Shown: piece by piece, positions 44,873 through 53,099 of the stretch
How positions within the stretch are numbered: the first letter of the stretch is position 1
Layout of the letters: each line of letters starts with the position of its first letter
DNA from: Streptomyces sp. DH24
GTDB taxonomy: Bacteria; Actinomycetota; Actinomycetes; Streptomycetales; Streptomycetaceae
Length of the DNA: 64,000 nt
Direction: 5' to 3'
Assembly (NCBI RefSeq): GCF_029813775.1
Contig: NZ_JARVKW010000016.1
Span: forward strand, 1-64,000
The notes under the pieces: model-generated
Told to the model about the DNA's origin: nothing
The model's input: only the letters and a program-made list of their open reading frames with translations
Database searches by the model: none
Made by a program: the position numbers and the translations under genes

Positions 44873-45915
44873 CCGCCCGTGCCGTCGTCGCGCCGCCCTC
44901 CCCGGTGCGGGCGCACGCCCCCGGTGTCCTGTCCCGTTGCCGCGGACTCGTGCGGCCCGCGCTGGAGGAGGCCGTCGGGCGGCTGCATCCGTGGGTCGGG
45001 GAGATGGCCGCCTACTCCTTCGGCTGGTGCGAGGTCGGCGGGGCGCCCACCGACGCGCCGGGCGGCAAGGGCGTGCGGCAGGCGCTCGCCGTGCTCGGCG
45101 CCGAGGCGGCCGGCGCCCCCGCCCGGACCGGGGTCCCCGCCGCCGTGGCCGTGGAACTCGTGCACGCCTTCTCGCTGCTGCACGACGACATCATGGACGG
45201 CGACGCGCACCGGCGCCGCCGCCCGGCGGTGTGGCAGGCCTACGGCACCGGCCCCGCCGTCCTGGCGGGCGACGCGCTGTTCGCGCTGGCCGTCGAGACC
45301 CTCGCCGCGACGCAGGGCGGCCCGCACGCCGTCCGGCTGCTGTCGGCGGCCCTCGGCGACCTGGTGCGCGGGCAGGCCGACGACCTGCTGTTCGCCACCC
45401 GGCCCTGGACGGGACCGGAGCGGGTACGGCCGGACGAGTACCGGACGACGGCCGAACACAAGACGGGCGCGCTCCTGGGCTGCGCGGCGGCGCTCGGCGC
45501 GGTGCTCGGCGGCGCGCCGCCCGCGACCGCGGACGCCCTCGACCGGGCCGGACGGCATCTCGGCGTCGCCTTCCAGCTCGTCGACGACGTCCTCGGCATC
45601 TGGGGCGACCCGGCCGTCACCGGCAAGCCCGTGCACGGCGATCTGCGGGAGCGCAAGAAGACGTTCCCGGTGCTGGTGGCGCTCGACTCCTCCGGCGCCG
45701 CGCCACGCCGCGTCACCGCGCTCCTGGACGCCGGCACCGGGTTCGAGGAGGCGGCCGCGCTGATCGAGGAGGCGGGTGGCCGGGCGGCGGCCCTGGCCGA
45801 GGCGCGCCGCCGGGTCGACGCCGTGGAGGCCGCGCTCGACGGGGTGCCGCTGCCGGCGGGCCCCGCGGGCGAGCTGCGGGAACTGCTGGGCTACCTGCTG
45901 CGGCGCGACCTGTGA
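44869..45915 (+). CDS. Polyprenyl (geranylgeranyl-type) diphosphate synthase
   Basis: A 348-residue all-trans prenyl diphosphate synthase. The first Asp-rich motif LLHDDIMDGD (DDxxD, about residues 101-110) and the second, VDDVLGIWGDP (about 237-247), bind the Mg-diphosphates, and GGKGVR at the N-terminus holds the IPP-binding Lys and Arg. The small residues before the first motif suggest a C20 or similar product, but chain length needs assay. It overlaps the TPR gene by 4 bases. No terpene cyclase, phytoene synthase or other prenyl-using enzyme is nearby, so the product's fate is unknown. Confidence 0.88.
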   Translation: MTARAVVAPPSPVRAHAPGVLSRCRGLVRPALEEAVGRLHPWVGEMAAYSFGWCEVGGAPTDAPGGKGVRQALAVLGAEAAGAPARTGVPAAVAVELVHAFSLLHDDIMDGDAHRRRRPAVWQAYGTGPAVLAGDALFALAVETLAATQGGPHAVRLLSAALGDLVRGQADDLLFATRPWTGPERVRPDEYRTTAEHKTGALLGCAAALGAVLGGAPPATADALDRAGRHLGVAFQLVDDVLGIWGDPAVTGKPVHGDLRERKKTFPVLVALDSSGAAPRRVTALLDAGTGFEEAAALIEEAGGRAAALAEARRRVDAVEAALDGVPLPAGPAGELRELLGYLLRRDL

Positions 45916-46007
45916 ACGCCGCCCGCACCGGAGTTGACCTGGGCCGCGCCACAGGTCAGGGTGCGAAGCGGCGCGTACGCCCGCTCCGCGCCGGAAAGGT
46001 GACTGTC

Positions 46008-46967
46008 TTGATCGGCATTACGGACGTCGAGGCCGCGGCCGAGCGGATCTCCGGACACGTCGTGCGCACCCCGACCGTGCCCAGCCCGGGGCTGTCCGCG
46101 CTGCTCGGCGTCCCGGTCACGACGAAGCTGGAACTGCTCCAGCGGACCGGCTCGTTCAAGTCCCGCGGCGCGACGGCGAAGCTGCTGTCGCTGAGCGAGG
46201 CGGAGCGCGCCGCCGGTGTCGTGGCGGTCAGCGGCGGCAACCACGGCATCGCCGTCGCGGAGATGGCCGCCGCGCTGCACGTGAAGGCCACGGTGGTCAT
46301 GCCGCGTTCGGCGCCCGCCCGTGCCGTGCGGATCGCGGAGTCCGCGGGCGCGTCGGTGCGGCTGACCGACGGCATGGACAGCGCGTTCGCCCTCATGACG
46401 CGGCTGCGCGACGAGGGCCTCACCCTGGTCCACCCCTTCGACGACCCCGTGGTGATCGCGGGCCAGGGCACCGTCGGGCTGGAGTTCGCCGAGGACGCCG
46501 GTGAGCTCACCGACGTCCTGGTCAGCATCGGGGGCGGCGGGCTGATCGCCGGTGTCGCGGCGGCGCTGCGCGCCCGTCGGCCCAACCTGCGGGTCTGGGG
46601 TGTGGAGACCGAGGGCGCGGAGGCGATGTCGCAGGCGCTGAGGGCGGGCGGGCCCGTGCCGGTCGAGCTGTCGTCCATCGTGTCGACGCTCAGTGCGCCG
46701 GCGGTCTCCCAGCTGACGTACGACCATGTGGCCGCGCTGGTCACCGAGGTGCTGGTGGTGCCGGACCGGGAGGCCGTGCGGGGCTCCTTGGACCTGGCCG
46801 AGCACGCCAAGGTGTGGACCGAGCCTGCCGCCGGCTGTCTGCTGCCCGCCGCGCGGCGGGTGGTGGAGCGGGTGGGCGACGAGGCCCGGATCGGGTTGGT
46901 GGTGTGCGGCGGCAACGTGTCCACCGCCGACATGGCCGCCTGGGCGGAGCGCTTCGGCCTCCACTGA
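46008..46967 (+). CDS. Threonine/serine dehydratase-like PLP enzyme
   Basis: A 319-residue fold-type II PLP enzyme. The Schiff-base Lys is in RTGSFKSRGA (about residues 44-53), the phosphate-binding Asn in SGGNHG and the glycine loop in SIGGGGLIAG. There is no C-terminal ACT domain, as in catabolic threonine dehydratases and related serine or hydroxyectoine-route enzymes. The start is uncertain: GGAAAGG lies 8 bases before TTG 46008 and overlaps GTG 45999, which is in the same frame. It follows the polyprenyl synthetase gene after 92 bases and may be read from the same promoter. A functional link to the prenyl synthase is not evident. Confidence 0.85.
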   Translation: MIGITDVEAAAERISGHVVRTPTVPSPGLSALLGVPVTTKLELLQRTGSFKSRGATAKLLSLSEAERAAGVVAVSGGNHGIAVAEMAAALHVKATVVMPRSAPARAVRIAESAGASVRLTDGMDSAFALMTRLRDEGLTLVHPFDDPVVIAGQGTVGLEFAEDAGELTDVLVSIGGGGLIAGVAAALRARRPNLRVWGVETEGAEAMSQALRAGGPVPVELSSIVSTLSAPAVSQLTYDHVAALVTEVLVVPDREAVRGSLDLAEHAKVWTEPAAGCLLPAARRVVERVGDEARIGLVVCGGNVSTADMAAWAERFGLH

Positions 46968-47127
46968 GGGCATCGCCGCCGAGGCTGCACCGCTGAAGTC
47001 TTGACCGCTGCAGGCACGACCGCCGAGGGCGCGGCCATTCCAGGCACCGCCGCCGAGATCGCCGCCGCCCGGGACTGCGGCGGCGAATTCGGAGGGGTTC
47101 TCCGTGGCCCTGCCCGAGGGCTGAGGG

Positions 47128-47542
47128 CCGGTCAGCACGGCGCGGGTGGCCGACGTGGCCCACCGCGTCGTCCTCGGCGCCGAGGACGATCCCCGCGTCC
47201 TCGCCGTCACCCACGGCGAATGGGTCGGCCCGGACCCGGTGGCCCTGTGGCGCGACGACGTGGAGCCCGGCCTGCGGAACACGGGCGACTACCGGCGCAT
47301 CGGCGACATCCGCGCGACGAGCCACCAGCGCTGCGAGGCGGCCGACATCCAGTGGCTCGCGGGCGGCGGCGGGGACCGGGCGCACGCCTTCGGCCCGGGG
47401 CCTCCCGCTCGGTGACGGGCGCGGCGTCTCGCTGCGCCGGACCACGCCCGCGGCCGACTGGGACGACGCTGCCAACCGGCGGGCGCTGGCCACGGCGCTG
47501 CGGACCTTCCGCCCGCTGCCCGGTGAGCTGCGGGCCCGGTGA
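47128..47542 (+). pseudogene. Remnant of a large membrane or kinase-type protein's C-terminal domain
   Basis: One frame (47128-47400) gives RVVLGAEDDPRVLAV, YRRIGDIRATSHQRCEAADIQWL in two parts, then loses meaning. From about 47408 the next frame gives RTTPAADWDDAANRRALATAL and RTFRPLPGELRAR with a stop at 47540-47542. Joined, these look like the extracytoplasmic C-terminal domain found in actinobacterial Ser/Thr kinase-like proteins. There is no start, no kinase domain and at least one frameshift near 47400. A 16-base tandem duplication covers its end. It is almost certainly not functional. Confidence 0.55.
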
Positions 47543-47553
47543 GCTGCGGGCCC
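47522..47553. repeat. Perfect 16-bp tandem duplication
   Basis: GGTGAGCTGCGGGCCC occurs twice without a gap (47522-47537 and 47538-47553). The second copy creates the stop that ends the remnant gene. GGCCC(3)GGGCC followed by GTTTT (47549-47566) directly behind may terminate transcription. Confidence 0.8.
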
Positions 47554-47596
47554 GGCGGGCCGTTTTCCCCGGCCGGGGTCCGGGGACTCGGCACCC

Positions 47597-48568
47597 ATGG
47601 TGCAAATCGGATACACGATGATGACCGAGCAGGCCGGTCCCCGTGAGCTCGTCGACCATGTGGTGCGGGCCGAGGACGTGGGCTTCGACTTCTCCGTGAC
47701 CTCGGACCACTACTTCCCGTGGCTGCGTTCCCAGGGCCACTCGCCGTACGCGTGGAGCGTGCTGGGCGCCGCGGCCCAGGCCACCTCGCGCATCCCGCTG
47801 ATGACCTACGTGACGTGCCCGACGATCCGCTACCACCCGGCGGTCGTGGCGCAGAAGGCGGCGACGACGCAGTTGCTGTCCGAGGGGCGGTTCCGGCTGG
47901 GGCTCGGCTCCGGCGAGAACCTCAACGAGCACGTGGTCGGTGGCGGCTGGCCCTCCGTCGACGTGCGGCACGAGATGCTCGAGGAGGCCGTGGAGATCAT
48001 CCGCGCCCTGTTCGAGGGCGGGCACGTCAATCACCGCGGCCCGCACTTCGACGTGGAGTCGGCCCGGCTGTGGGACCTGCCGGACCAGCCGCCGCCCATC
48101 GGCATCGCCGTGTCCGGGGAGCGCTCCTGCGCCCTCGCGGGCCGGCTCGCGGACCTGGTGATCGCGACCGAGCCCAAGCCGGGCCTGCTGGAGACGTTCG
48201 ACCGGCACGGCGGCGAGGGCAAGCCGCGCGTCGGCCAGCTGCCCGTCTGCTACGACCCCGACCGCGACGCGGCGATCAAGCGCGCCCACTCCCAGTTCCG
48301 CTGGTTCGGCAGCGGCTGGAAGGTCAACTCCGAGCTGCCGCACCCGGATTCGTTCGAGGCCGCCACGCAGTTCGTCACCGAGGACGACGTCGCCGCCTCG
48401 ATCCCGTGCGGCGACGACCCGGAGGCCTTCGTGGAAGCGGTGCGCCCGTACGTCGAGGCCGGGTTCACGGAGATCGCGCTGGTGCAGATCGGCGGCGAGT
48501 CGCAGCCAGCGTTCCTGGACTGGTCGGAGAAGACGCTGCTGCCCGCGCTGCGGGACGCCTTCGCCTGA
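47597..48568 (+). CDS. F420-dependent LLM-class oxidoreductase (TIGR03557 type)
   Basis: A 323-residue luciferase-like (beta/alpha)8 protein. It has the N-terminal IGYTMMTEQAGPRELVDH and the phrases SVTSDHYFPWLRSQGHSPYAW and LGLGSGENLNEHV in two parts. These are hallmarks of the TIGR03557 group of F420-dependent oxidoreductases of actinomycetes. Coenzyme F420 use is inferred from the family. The ATG is the first in frame; a weak ribosome site precedes it. It sits between two decayed genes and is probably monocistronic. The substrate is unknown. Confidence 0.88.
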   Translation: MVQIGYTMMTEQAGPRELVDHVVRAEDVGFDFSVTSDHYFPWLRSQGHSPYAWSVLGAAAQATSRIPLMTYVTCPTIRYHPAVVAQKAATTQLLSEGRFRLGLGSGENLNEHVVGGGWPSVDVRHEMLEEAVEIIRALFEGGHVNHRGPHFDVESARLWDLPDQPPPIGIAVSGERSCALAGRLADLVIATEPKPGLLETFDRHGGEGKPRVGQLPVCYDPDRDAAIKRAHSQFRWFGSGWKVNSELPHPDSFEAATQFVTEDDVAASIPCGDDPEAFVEAVRPYVEAGFTEIALVQIGGESQPAFLDWSEKTLLPALRDAFA

Positions 48569-48704
48569 CGCGGGCGCCCGGCCGGGGCCGCGAACCGCCG
48601 GGCCGTGCGGCTGCGAAGACCCGCTGAAGGGCATGTACAGGCTGCCCGGCGGCGCGGACGGCCGCGCCCCGCGTGCTGCACGGCCCGCAACAGGAGAGTC
48701 ACCC

Positions 48705-49088
48705 GTGACCCTGGCGGTCGACCCCGCCGAGACGTCCCCCTCCCCCGCGCCCCTGTCCGACCTGGTGGCGCGGACGCCCGCGAGTTCGGCGGCTACGCGC
48801 GGACCGGGGCTGGGCCGTCGGTCTGCTGGTGGCGCGCAGCGTGCGGCCGGGCGGGCAGCCCGCCGGGCCCTGCTGGACCGGGTCCGCGAGGAGAGGGTGC
48901 ACGAGAGGCGGACCAGGTTCTCCAGCAGTCTCCAGCGGGCGACGAAGGTGTTCGAGGAGCTCACCCTCGACGACGCCCAGGCGTTCTACGAGGACGACAT
49001 GGTCCAGCGCCTCGAGGAACTCCAGCAGGCCATCGGCACGTGCCTGGAGTCGCTGCGCGGCGCCCGGGGAAATCCGGTGCGCGAGTGA
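48705..49088 (+). CDS. Hypothetical protein, probably a frameshifted remnant
   Basis: The frame from GTG 48705 (CAGGAGAG 6 bases upstream) encodes 127 residues: a low-complexity first half and a helical second half (RALLDRVREERVHERRTRF, LDDAQAFYEDDMVQRLEEL). Other frames of the first half carry recognisable text, AREFGGYAR near 48775-48805 and then DRGWAVGLLVARSVRPG near 48808-48855. Both belong, from memory, to a family of streptomycete regulatory proteins that continue into a helical C-terminus. The gene has therefore probably lost its reading frame twice. The shortened product may still be translated; no function is assigned. Confidence 0.45.
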   Translation: MTLAVDPAETSPSPAPLSDLVARTPASSAATRGPGLGRRSAGGAQRAAGRAARRALLDRVREERVHERRTRFSSSLQRATKVFEELTLDDAQAFYEDDMVQRLEELQQAIGTCLESLRGARGNPVRE

Positions 49089-49112
49089 GCATTTCCGGGC
49101 CGTAGCGGGTAC
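49089..49112 (+). promoter_or_regulatory. SigB-type promoter of the SsgA-like gene
   Basis: GCAT (49089-49092), 14 bases, GGGTAC (49107-49112), a full match to GNNT-N14/16-GGGTAY, 38 bases before ATG 49151. Confidence 0.5.
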
Positions 49113-49150
49113 TGGGTTGGTCCGAGTCCGTACTCCGGGGAGGGCCCGCT

Positions 49151-49576
49151 ATGAACTCCTACGTGCACAAGACCCTGGTGGCTCAGCTCCAGGCGGGCGA
49201 GACGGACCGTTTTCCGGTGCTCGCCCACCTGACCTACGACGCCGCCGACCCGTTCGCCGTCACGGCCGTGTTCAGTCACGACGGCCGGGTGCTCGCCGAC
49301 TGGCGGCTGGACCGGGAGATGCTCTCGGAGGGCCTGCGGCGGCCGGTCGGGGTGGGCGACGTGCGGCTGCGTCCCGTCTCGCAGGGCGTGTGGGAGGAGG
49401 TCTGCATGGAGCTCCTCGGCGATGCCCGGTCGGACGGCAGCCGGCAGCACGCCCTGGTGTTCTGGTGGGCTCCGGCGCTCTCGGCGTTCCTGAGCCGTAC
49501 GCACGAGATCGTCCCGCCGGGGCGGGAGAAGGTCCGGATCGACGACTTCCTCGCGGACCTGCTCGCGGGCAGCTGA
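49151..49576 (+). CDS. SsgA-like (SALP) sporulation/cell-division regulator
   Basis: A 141-residue SsgA-like protein, a family restricted to sporulating actinomycetes that controls septum placement and peptidoglycan during sporulation. Typical segments are LAHLTYDAADPFAVTAVF, WRLDREMLSEGL, GVGDVRLRP and DDFLADLL. The length matches the family. ATG 49151 has GGGGAGGG about 5 bases upstream. The SigB-type promoter just upstream suggests coupling to stress. Which SsgA to SsgG subtype it is cannot be settled by eye. Confidence 0.9.
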   Translation: MNSYVHKTLVAQLQAGETDRFPVLAHLTYDAADPFAVTAVFSHDGRVLADWRLDREMLSEGLRRPVGVGDVRLRPVSQGVWEEVCMELLGDARSDGSRQHALVFWWAPALSAFLSRTHEIVPPGREKVRIDDFLADLLAGS

Positions 49577-49580
49577 GAAC

Positions 49581-49612
49581 GGGCGCGGCCGACGCGGTGG
49601 CCGGCCGCGCCC
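49581..49612. terminator. Bidirectional hairpin between SsgA-like and DUF6328 genes
   Basis: GGGCGCGGCC (49581-49590) pairs perfectly with GGCCGCGCCC (49603-49612) around a 12-base loop, in the 41 bases between convergent stops. Confidence 0.65.
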
Positions 49613-49617
49613 CCGGG

Positions 49618-50115
49618 TCACCGCGTCGTGTACCGGTGGCGGGTCCACAGCGGCAGGGCGAACCAGCACAGCAGGTACCACAGCACCACGGCGGTGACGA
49701 GCCAGGGCACCGCGCCGTCGTCGGTGGCGACCCGCAGTATCAGCAGCAGCGAGGCCGTCGTCGTGGCCAGCAGCAGCACCAGCCCCACGAACGTCAGCCG
49801 CGAGGCCCAGGTGACGGCCTGGGGTTTCACACGGCGCCCCGAGACGAGGCGGTGCAGCGACACCGGTCCGATCAGCGCGCCGGTGGCCGCCGCGCCCAGC
49901 ACGACGGTGACGATGTAGATCGTCTGCTCCGTGCCGTCCAGCGTCGCGTACTTCGGGGTGAACACCACGGTGAGCAGAAAACCGAACAGAATCTGCACGC
50001 CCATCTGTGCAACGCGGACCTCCTGGATGAGCTCCTGCCACATCCGGTCCGCCCGCTCCTCCTCGGTCTCGTTGCGGCCCCTGCGCATAGTCCCGCCCCC
50101 TTGCGTGTCCGACAC
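49618..50115 (-). CDS. DUF6328 family membrane protein
   Basis: A 165-residue membrane protein. The charged N-terminus NETEEERADRMWQELIQEVRV is followed by four transmembrane helices (about residues 38-55, 66-86, 104-125 and 133-153). This matches the actinobacterial family DUF6328 of unknown function. GTG 50115 has GGGAGG about 4 bases upstream; an internal ATG at 50088 is the alternative. It converges on the SsgA-like gene and is divergent from a small hypothetical gene. Confidence 0.8.
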   Translation of the reverse strand: MSDTQGGGTMRRGRNETEEERADRMWQELIQEVRVAQMGVQILFGFLLTVVFTPKYATLDGTEQTIYIVTVVLGAAATGALIGPVSLHRLVSGRRVKPQAVTWASRLTFVGLVLLLATTTASLLLILRVATDDGAVPWLVTAVVLWYLLCWFALPLWTRHRYTTR

Positions 50116-50262
50116 GTTGCCTCCCGGTTCCGGCGAACTGTTTGCCTTCCCGCGAGTTCCCCGTCGGCGCGGAAGGTGTCCTGCCCACGGCCGGTTTGAT
50201 TCCCCGGGCCCGGGTTACACGGGCGCGGACGCGAGGACGCCGATCCGAGGAGGTCATGGGCG

Positions 50263-50622
50263 ATGCCCGGCACCCAGCTCACCGTGACGCTGAGCCCGCA
50301 GGGCGGGGCCGCCGACGCGCAGACGGTCGTCAGGGCCCTGGAGAGCGCCTTCGGTGCTCCGGACGAGGTGCCGGCCGACGACGGTGCGACGGTCCACACC
50401 GCCACGTTCGCCGCCGACCCGGAGGGCCGGAGGCCCGGCGGTGCCGAGGGCACGCCCGTCGGCGCGGACCGGCTGTCGGCGCCCGTGACGGTCACCGTGC
50501 AGGGCACCCCCGACGCCGTGCGCAGGGCGAGCGAGACGCTGGCCGGCGCGTTCACGGCGCACGACCAGGGAGCCGCGTCCGGCGACCAGGAGCAGGAGCG
50601 GCAGCTGCTTCTGGAGCCGTGA
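50263..50622 (+). CDS. Hypothetical protein
   Basis: A 119-residue protein I do not recognise. It starts with a beta-alpha unit (TQLTVTLSPQ, AQTVVRALESAFG), has an acidic Gly-rich middle and a second similar unit (VTVTVQGTPDAVRRASETL), so it may be a small two-unit fold. ATG 50263 has GAGGAGG 9 bases upstream; ATG 50256 in another frame is too close to that site. GTTT-N14-GGGTTA (50194-50217) resembles a SigB-type promoter with an imperfect -10. A very strong hairpin begins directly after its stop. Confidence 0.6.
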   Translation: MPGTQLTVTLSPQGGAADAQTVVRALESAFGAPDEVPADDGATVHTATFAADPEGRRPGGAEGTPVGADRLSAPVTVTVQGTPDAVRRASETLAGAFTAHDQGAASGDQEQERQLLLEP

Positions 50623-50665
50623 CGCATTACGGGCCCGCGGCAATGTGCCGCGGGCCCGTAATGCG
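50623..50665. terminator. Perfect 20-bp stem terminator between convergent genes
   Basis: CGCATTACGGGCCCGCGGCA (50623-50642) pairs perfectly with 50646-50665 around the 3-base loop ATG. It begins at the base after the stop at 50620-50622 and serves the convergent aldo/keto reductase gene from the other side. Confidence 0.85.
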
Positions 50666-50691
50666 AGCGGCCGGGTGACCCGGCGCCGTGT

Positions 50692-51675
50692 CTACCAGCG
50701 GCTCTCCACCTGGGCCCTGATCCGCCGCTCGTACAGGTCGCGGATCGCGGTGAGCGTCTCCTCCGAAAGCTCCGGCAGCTTCGCGGCGGTCGCGTTGGCG
50801 CGGGCCTGCTCGGGCGAGCGGGCGCCCGGGATGACGGTGGTCACGCCGGGCTGTTCGACGATCCACCGCAGCGCCAGCTGGGCCGGGGTGCAGCCCTCCG
50901 GTGCGAGCGCGGCGAACTCGGCGGCGGCCTCGACGCCGGTCGCGTAGTCGACGCCGGAGAAGGTCTCGCCCTGGTCGAAGGCCTCGCCGTGCCGGTTGTA
51001 GGTGCGGTGGTCGTTCGCGGCGAAGACGGTGTCCTTGGTGTACTTGCCCGACAGCAGGCCCGAGGCCAGCGGCACCCGCGCGATGATGCCGACGCCCGCC
51101 TCGCGGGCGGCCGGGAGCACCTCGCGCAGCGGCTTCATGCGGAACGGGTTGAGGATGATCTGCACGCTCGCCACGTTGGGCCGGGCGATGGCGGTCAGCG
51201 CCTCGGCGCAGGTCTCGACACTGACGCCGTAGGCCGCGATGCGCTCCTCCTCGACCAGGGTGTCGAGGGCGTCGAACACCTCGTCCGTGGAGTACACGGG
51301 GGTGGGCGGGCAGTGCAGCTGCACCAGGTCGATGCGGTCGACGCCGAGGTTGCGCCGTGAACGGTCGTTCCAGGCGCGGAAGTTGTCCAGGACGTAGTTC
51401 TCGGGGATCTGGTCGACGCGGCGGCCCATCTTGGTGGCGACCATCACGTGCAGGTCGGGCCTGCCGCTCAGGAACGCGGCGATGGTCTGCTCGCTGCGGC
51501 CGTCGCCGTAGACGTCGGCGGTGTCGAAGAAGGTGACGCCCGACTCGGCCGCGGCCTCCAGTACCGCCAGTGCTTCCTTGTCGTCGACGTCTCCCCAGTC
51601 GGCTCCCAGTTGCCAGGTGCCGAGTCCGATCACGGAGGCGTGCTGACCTGACCTGTCGAATGTGCGCTCGTCCAT
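50692..51675 (-). CDS. Aldo/keto reductase
   Basis: A 327-residue NADPH-dependent aldo/keto reductase with a (beta/alpha)8 barrel. FDTADVYGDGRSEQ (about residues 50-63) contains the catalytic Asp and Tyr, MVATKMGRR the Lys and LVQLHCPP the His; the cofactor-binding end VTTVIPGARSPEQ is also typical. The start is ATG 51675. Its stop side is closed by the hairpin at 50623-50665. It lies 12 bases downstream of the FAD monooxygenase gene on the same strand, so the two probably form an operon. The substrate is unknown. Confidence 0.92.
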   Translation of the reverse strand: MDERTFDRSGQHASVIGLGTWQLGADWGDVDDKEALAVLEAAAESGVTFFDTADVYGDGRSEQTIAAFLSGRPDLHVMVATKMGRRVDQIPENYVLDNFRAWNDRSRRNLGVDRIDLVQLHCPPTPVYSTDEVFDALDTLVEEERIAAYGVSVETCAEALTAIARPNVASVQIILNPFRMKPLREVLPAAREAGVGIIARVPLASGLLSGKYTKDTVFAANDHRTYNRHGEAFDQGETFSGVDYATGVEAAAEFAALAPEGCTPAQLALRWIVEQPGVTTVIPGARSPEQARANATAAKLPELSEETLTAIRDLYERRIRAQVESRW

Positions 51676-51687
51676 GGCGTCAGTCTG

Positions 51688-52941
51688 TCATCCGGGGCGG
51701 GACGGCGTGGAACCGCTCCCGCCCGCGTGCCGGTCGCCGGACGCGAGGGTGCGGGCGTGCACGGTCCGGGCGAGCCGGGGCCCCAGCCACCGTTTGGCGC
51801 GCCGCAGGATCTCCAGCCGTCCGGCGGCGCGGTCGACGCGGTAGTACAGCTGGGGCGGCACGTACGGCAGCAGCGGTGAGTGGCGCTGGCCGAGGAGGGC
51901 GAACATGCGCTCCGGGGGCAGGTCGATGTACCGCGTGAGGTTCTCGTACCACTGGGCGCTGTAGCGGGCGGCGCTCTGCACGGGCAGCAGGGCCTGCGCG
52001 CGTTCCCGTTCGTAGGCGGCGAGGGCCCGCGGCAGCGCGGGGTGGGCGCGGAGCGCGCCGGCGAGGGCGGCGGCGTCCTCCAGGGCGAGGGTGGTGCCGG
52101 CGCCGACGGAGTAGTGCGTGGTGTGGGCGGCGTCGCCGATCAGGACGAGGTTGCCGCGGTGCCAGGTGCGGTTGGTCAGGGTGCGGAAGTTCAGCCACTG
52201 GGCGCGGATGTCGCCGGAGCGGGCGATGAGCGGGTGGCCGTCGAGGACGTCGGCGAACAGCTTCTCCAGCAGGGCGAGTCCGTCGGCCTCGGGGGCGCGG
52301 TCCAGTCCGAGGCCGGTCCAGGTCTCGGGGGCGCATTCGACCACGCAGGTGCTGCGGTCGGGTCCGTAGCCGTAGCCGTAGCACCAGATCCAGCCGTGCT
52401 CGGTCTCCGTGAAGGCGAAGGTGAAGGCGTCGAAGACCTTGCTGGTGCCGAGCCAGATGTAGCGGTTGCGGCCGGTGGTGATCCGGGTGCCGAAGTGGTC
52501 GGCGTGGCGGGTGCGCAGCGCGCTGTGCACCCCGTCGGCGGCGACCACGAGGTCCGCGTCGGCGGGCAGGTCGTCGGGGCCGGTCTCGCGCTCGTACTCC
52601 AGGTGGACGCCGAGCGCGCGGGCCCGCGCGGCGAGGAGTTCGAGGAGCCGGTGGCGGCCGATGCCGAAGCCTTCGTCGCCGCGGTGACGGGTGGTCAGGT
52701 CCCGTACGTGGGCGACGCCGTCGCTCCAGCGGACGGACGAACCGGCGAGCGCGCGGGCCGATTCGGGGTCGTGGGTGTGGAGCCGGTCGAGCAGTCCGCG
52801 CCAGTAGGTGACGCCCCAGCCGTAGGTGGAGCCCTCCGGGTCGCGTTCGCGGACGGTGATGTCGTGGGACGGGTCCTGCCGTTTGAGCAGGATGGCCAGG
52901 TACAGCCCGGCGGGCCCGCCTCCGACGCAGACGACCTTCAC
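51688..52941 (-). CDS. FAD-dependent aromatic-type monooxygenase
   Basis: A 417-residue class A flavin monooxygenase. The start KVVCVGGGPAGLYLAILLK carries GxGxxG for FAD, and NLVLIGDAAHTTHYSVGAGT carries the second FAD motif (GD). It resembles the N-terminal part of anthraniloyl-CoA monooxygenases and kynurenine hydroxylases. GTG 52941 has GGGGG 5 bases upstream; the longer frame to 52980 has no support. GGGTAT (52960-52955) and an AAATG/CATTT repeat (52964-52975) lie in the promoter region. It heads an operon with the aldo/keto reductase gene and is divergent from the SRPBCC gene. Confidence 0.85.
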   Translation of the reverse strand: MKVVCVGGGPAGLYLAILLKRQDPSHDITVRERDPEGSTYGWGVTYWRGLLDRLHTHDPESARALAGSSVRWSDGVAHVRDLTTRHRGDEGFGIGRHRLLELLAARARALGVHLEYERETGPDDLPADADLVVAADGVHSALRTRHADHFGTRITTGRNRYIWLGTSKVFDAFTFAFTETEHGWIWCYGYGYGPDRSTCVVECAPETWTGLGLDRAPEADGLALLEKLFADVLDGHPLIARSGDIRAQWLNFRTLTNRTWHRGNLVLIGDAAHTTHYSVGAGTTLALEDAAALAGALRAHPALPRALAAYERERAQALLPVQSAARYSAQWYENLTRYIDLPPERMFALLGQRHSPLLPYVPPQLYYRVDRAAGRLEILRRAKRWLGPRLARTVHARTLASGDRHAGGSGSTPSRPG

Positions 52942-52963
52942 AGAAACCCCCGAAATACCCTCA

Positions 52964-52975
52964 AAATGGTCATTT
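52964..52975. promoter_or_regulatory. Small AT-rich inverted repeat upstream of the monooxygenase gene
   Basis: AAATG-GT-CATTT lies 23 bases upstream of GTG 52941. Its AT content stands out in this genome, and it may be an operator or part of the promoter. Confidence 0.35.
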
Positions 52976-53027
52976 GGCACCGCAGGTTACCGCAGAGGGG
53001 GTCCGGCGACCGGCAGCCGGTGACGGC

Positions 53028-53052
53028 GATTCGAGGCACTGGTCACGGGTAC
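53028..53052 (+). promoter_or_regulatory. SigB-type promoter of the SRPBCC gene
   Basis: GATT (53028-53031), 15 bases, GGGTAC (53047-53052), a full match to GNNT-N14/16-GGGTAY, with 47 bases to GTG 53100. Confidence 0.6.
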
Positions 53053-53099
53053 TCGCGCCGGGTCCGTTCGCAGGACATCGACGAAGGAGGAGAAGCGCT

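Noticed and set aside
43697..46967. Terpene or carotenoid biosynthetic cluster
   Set aside because: Only a prenyl diphosphate synthase is present; no cyclase, phytoene synthase or tailoring gene is nearby.
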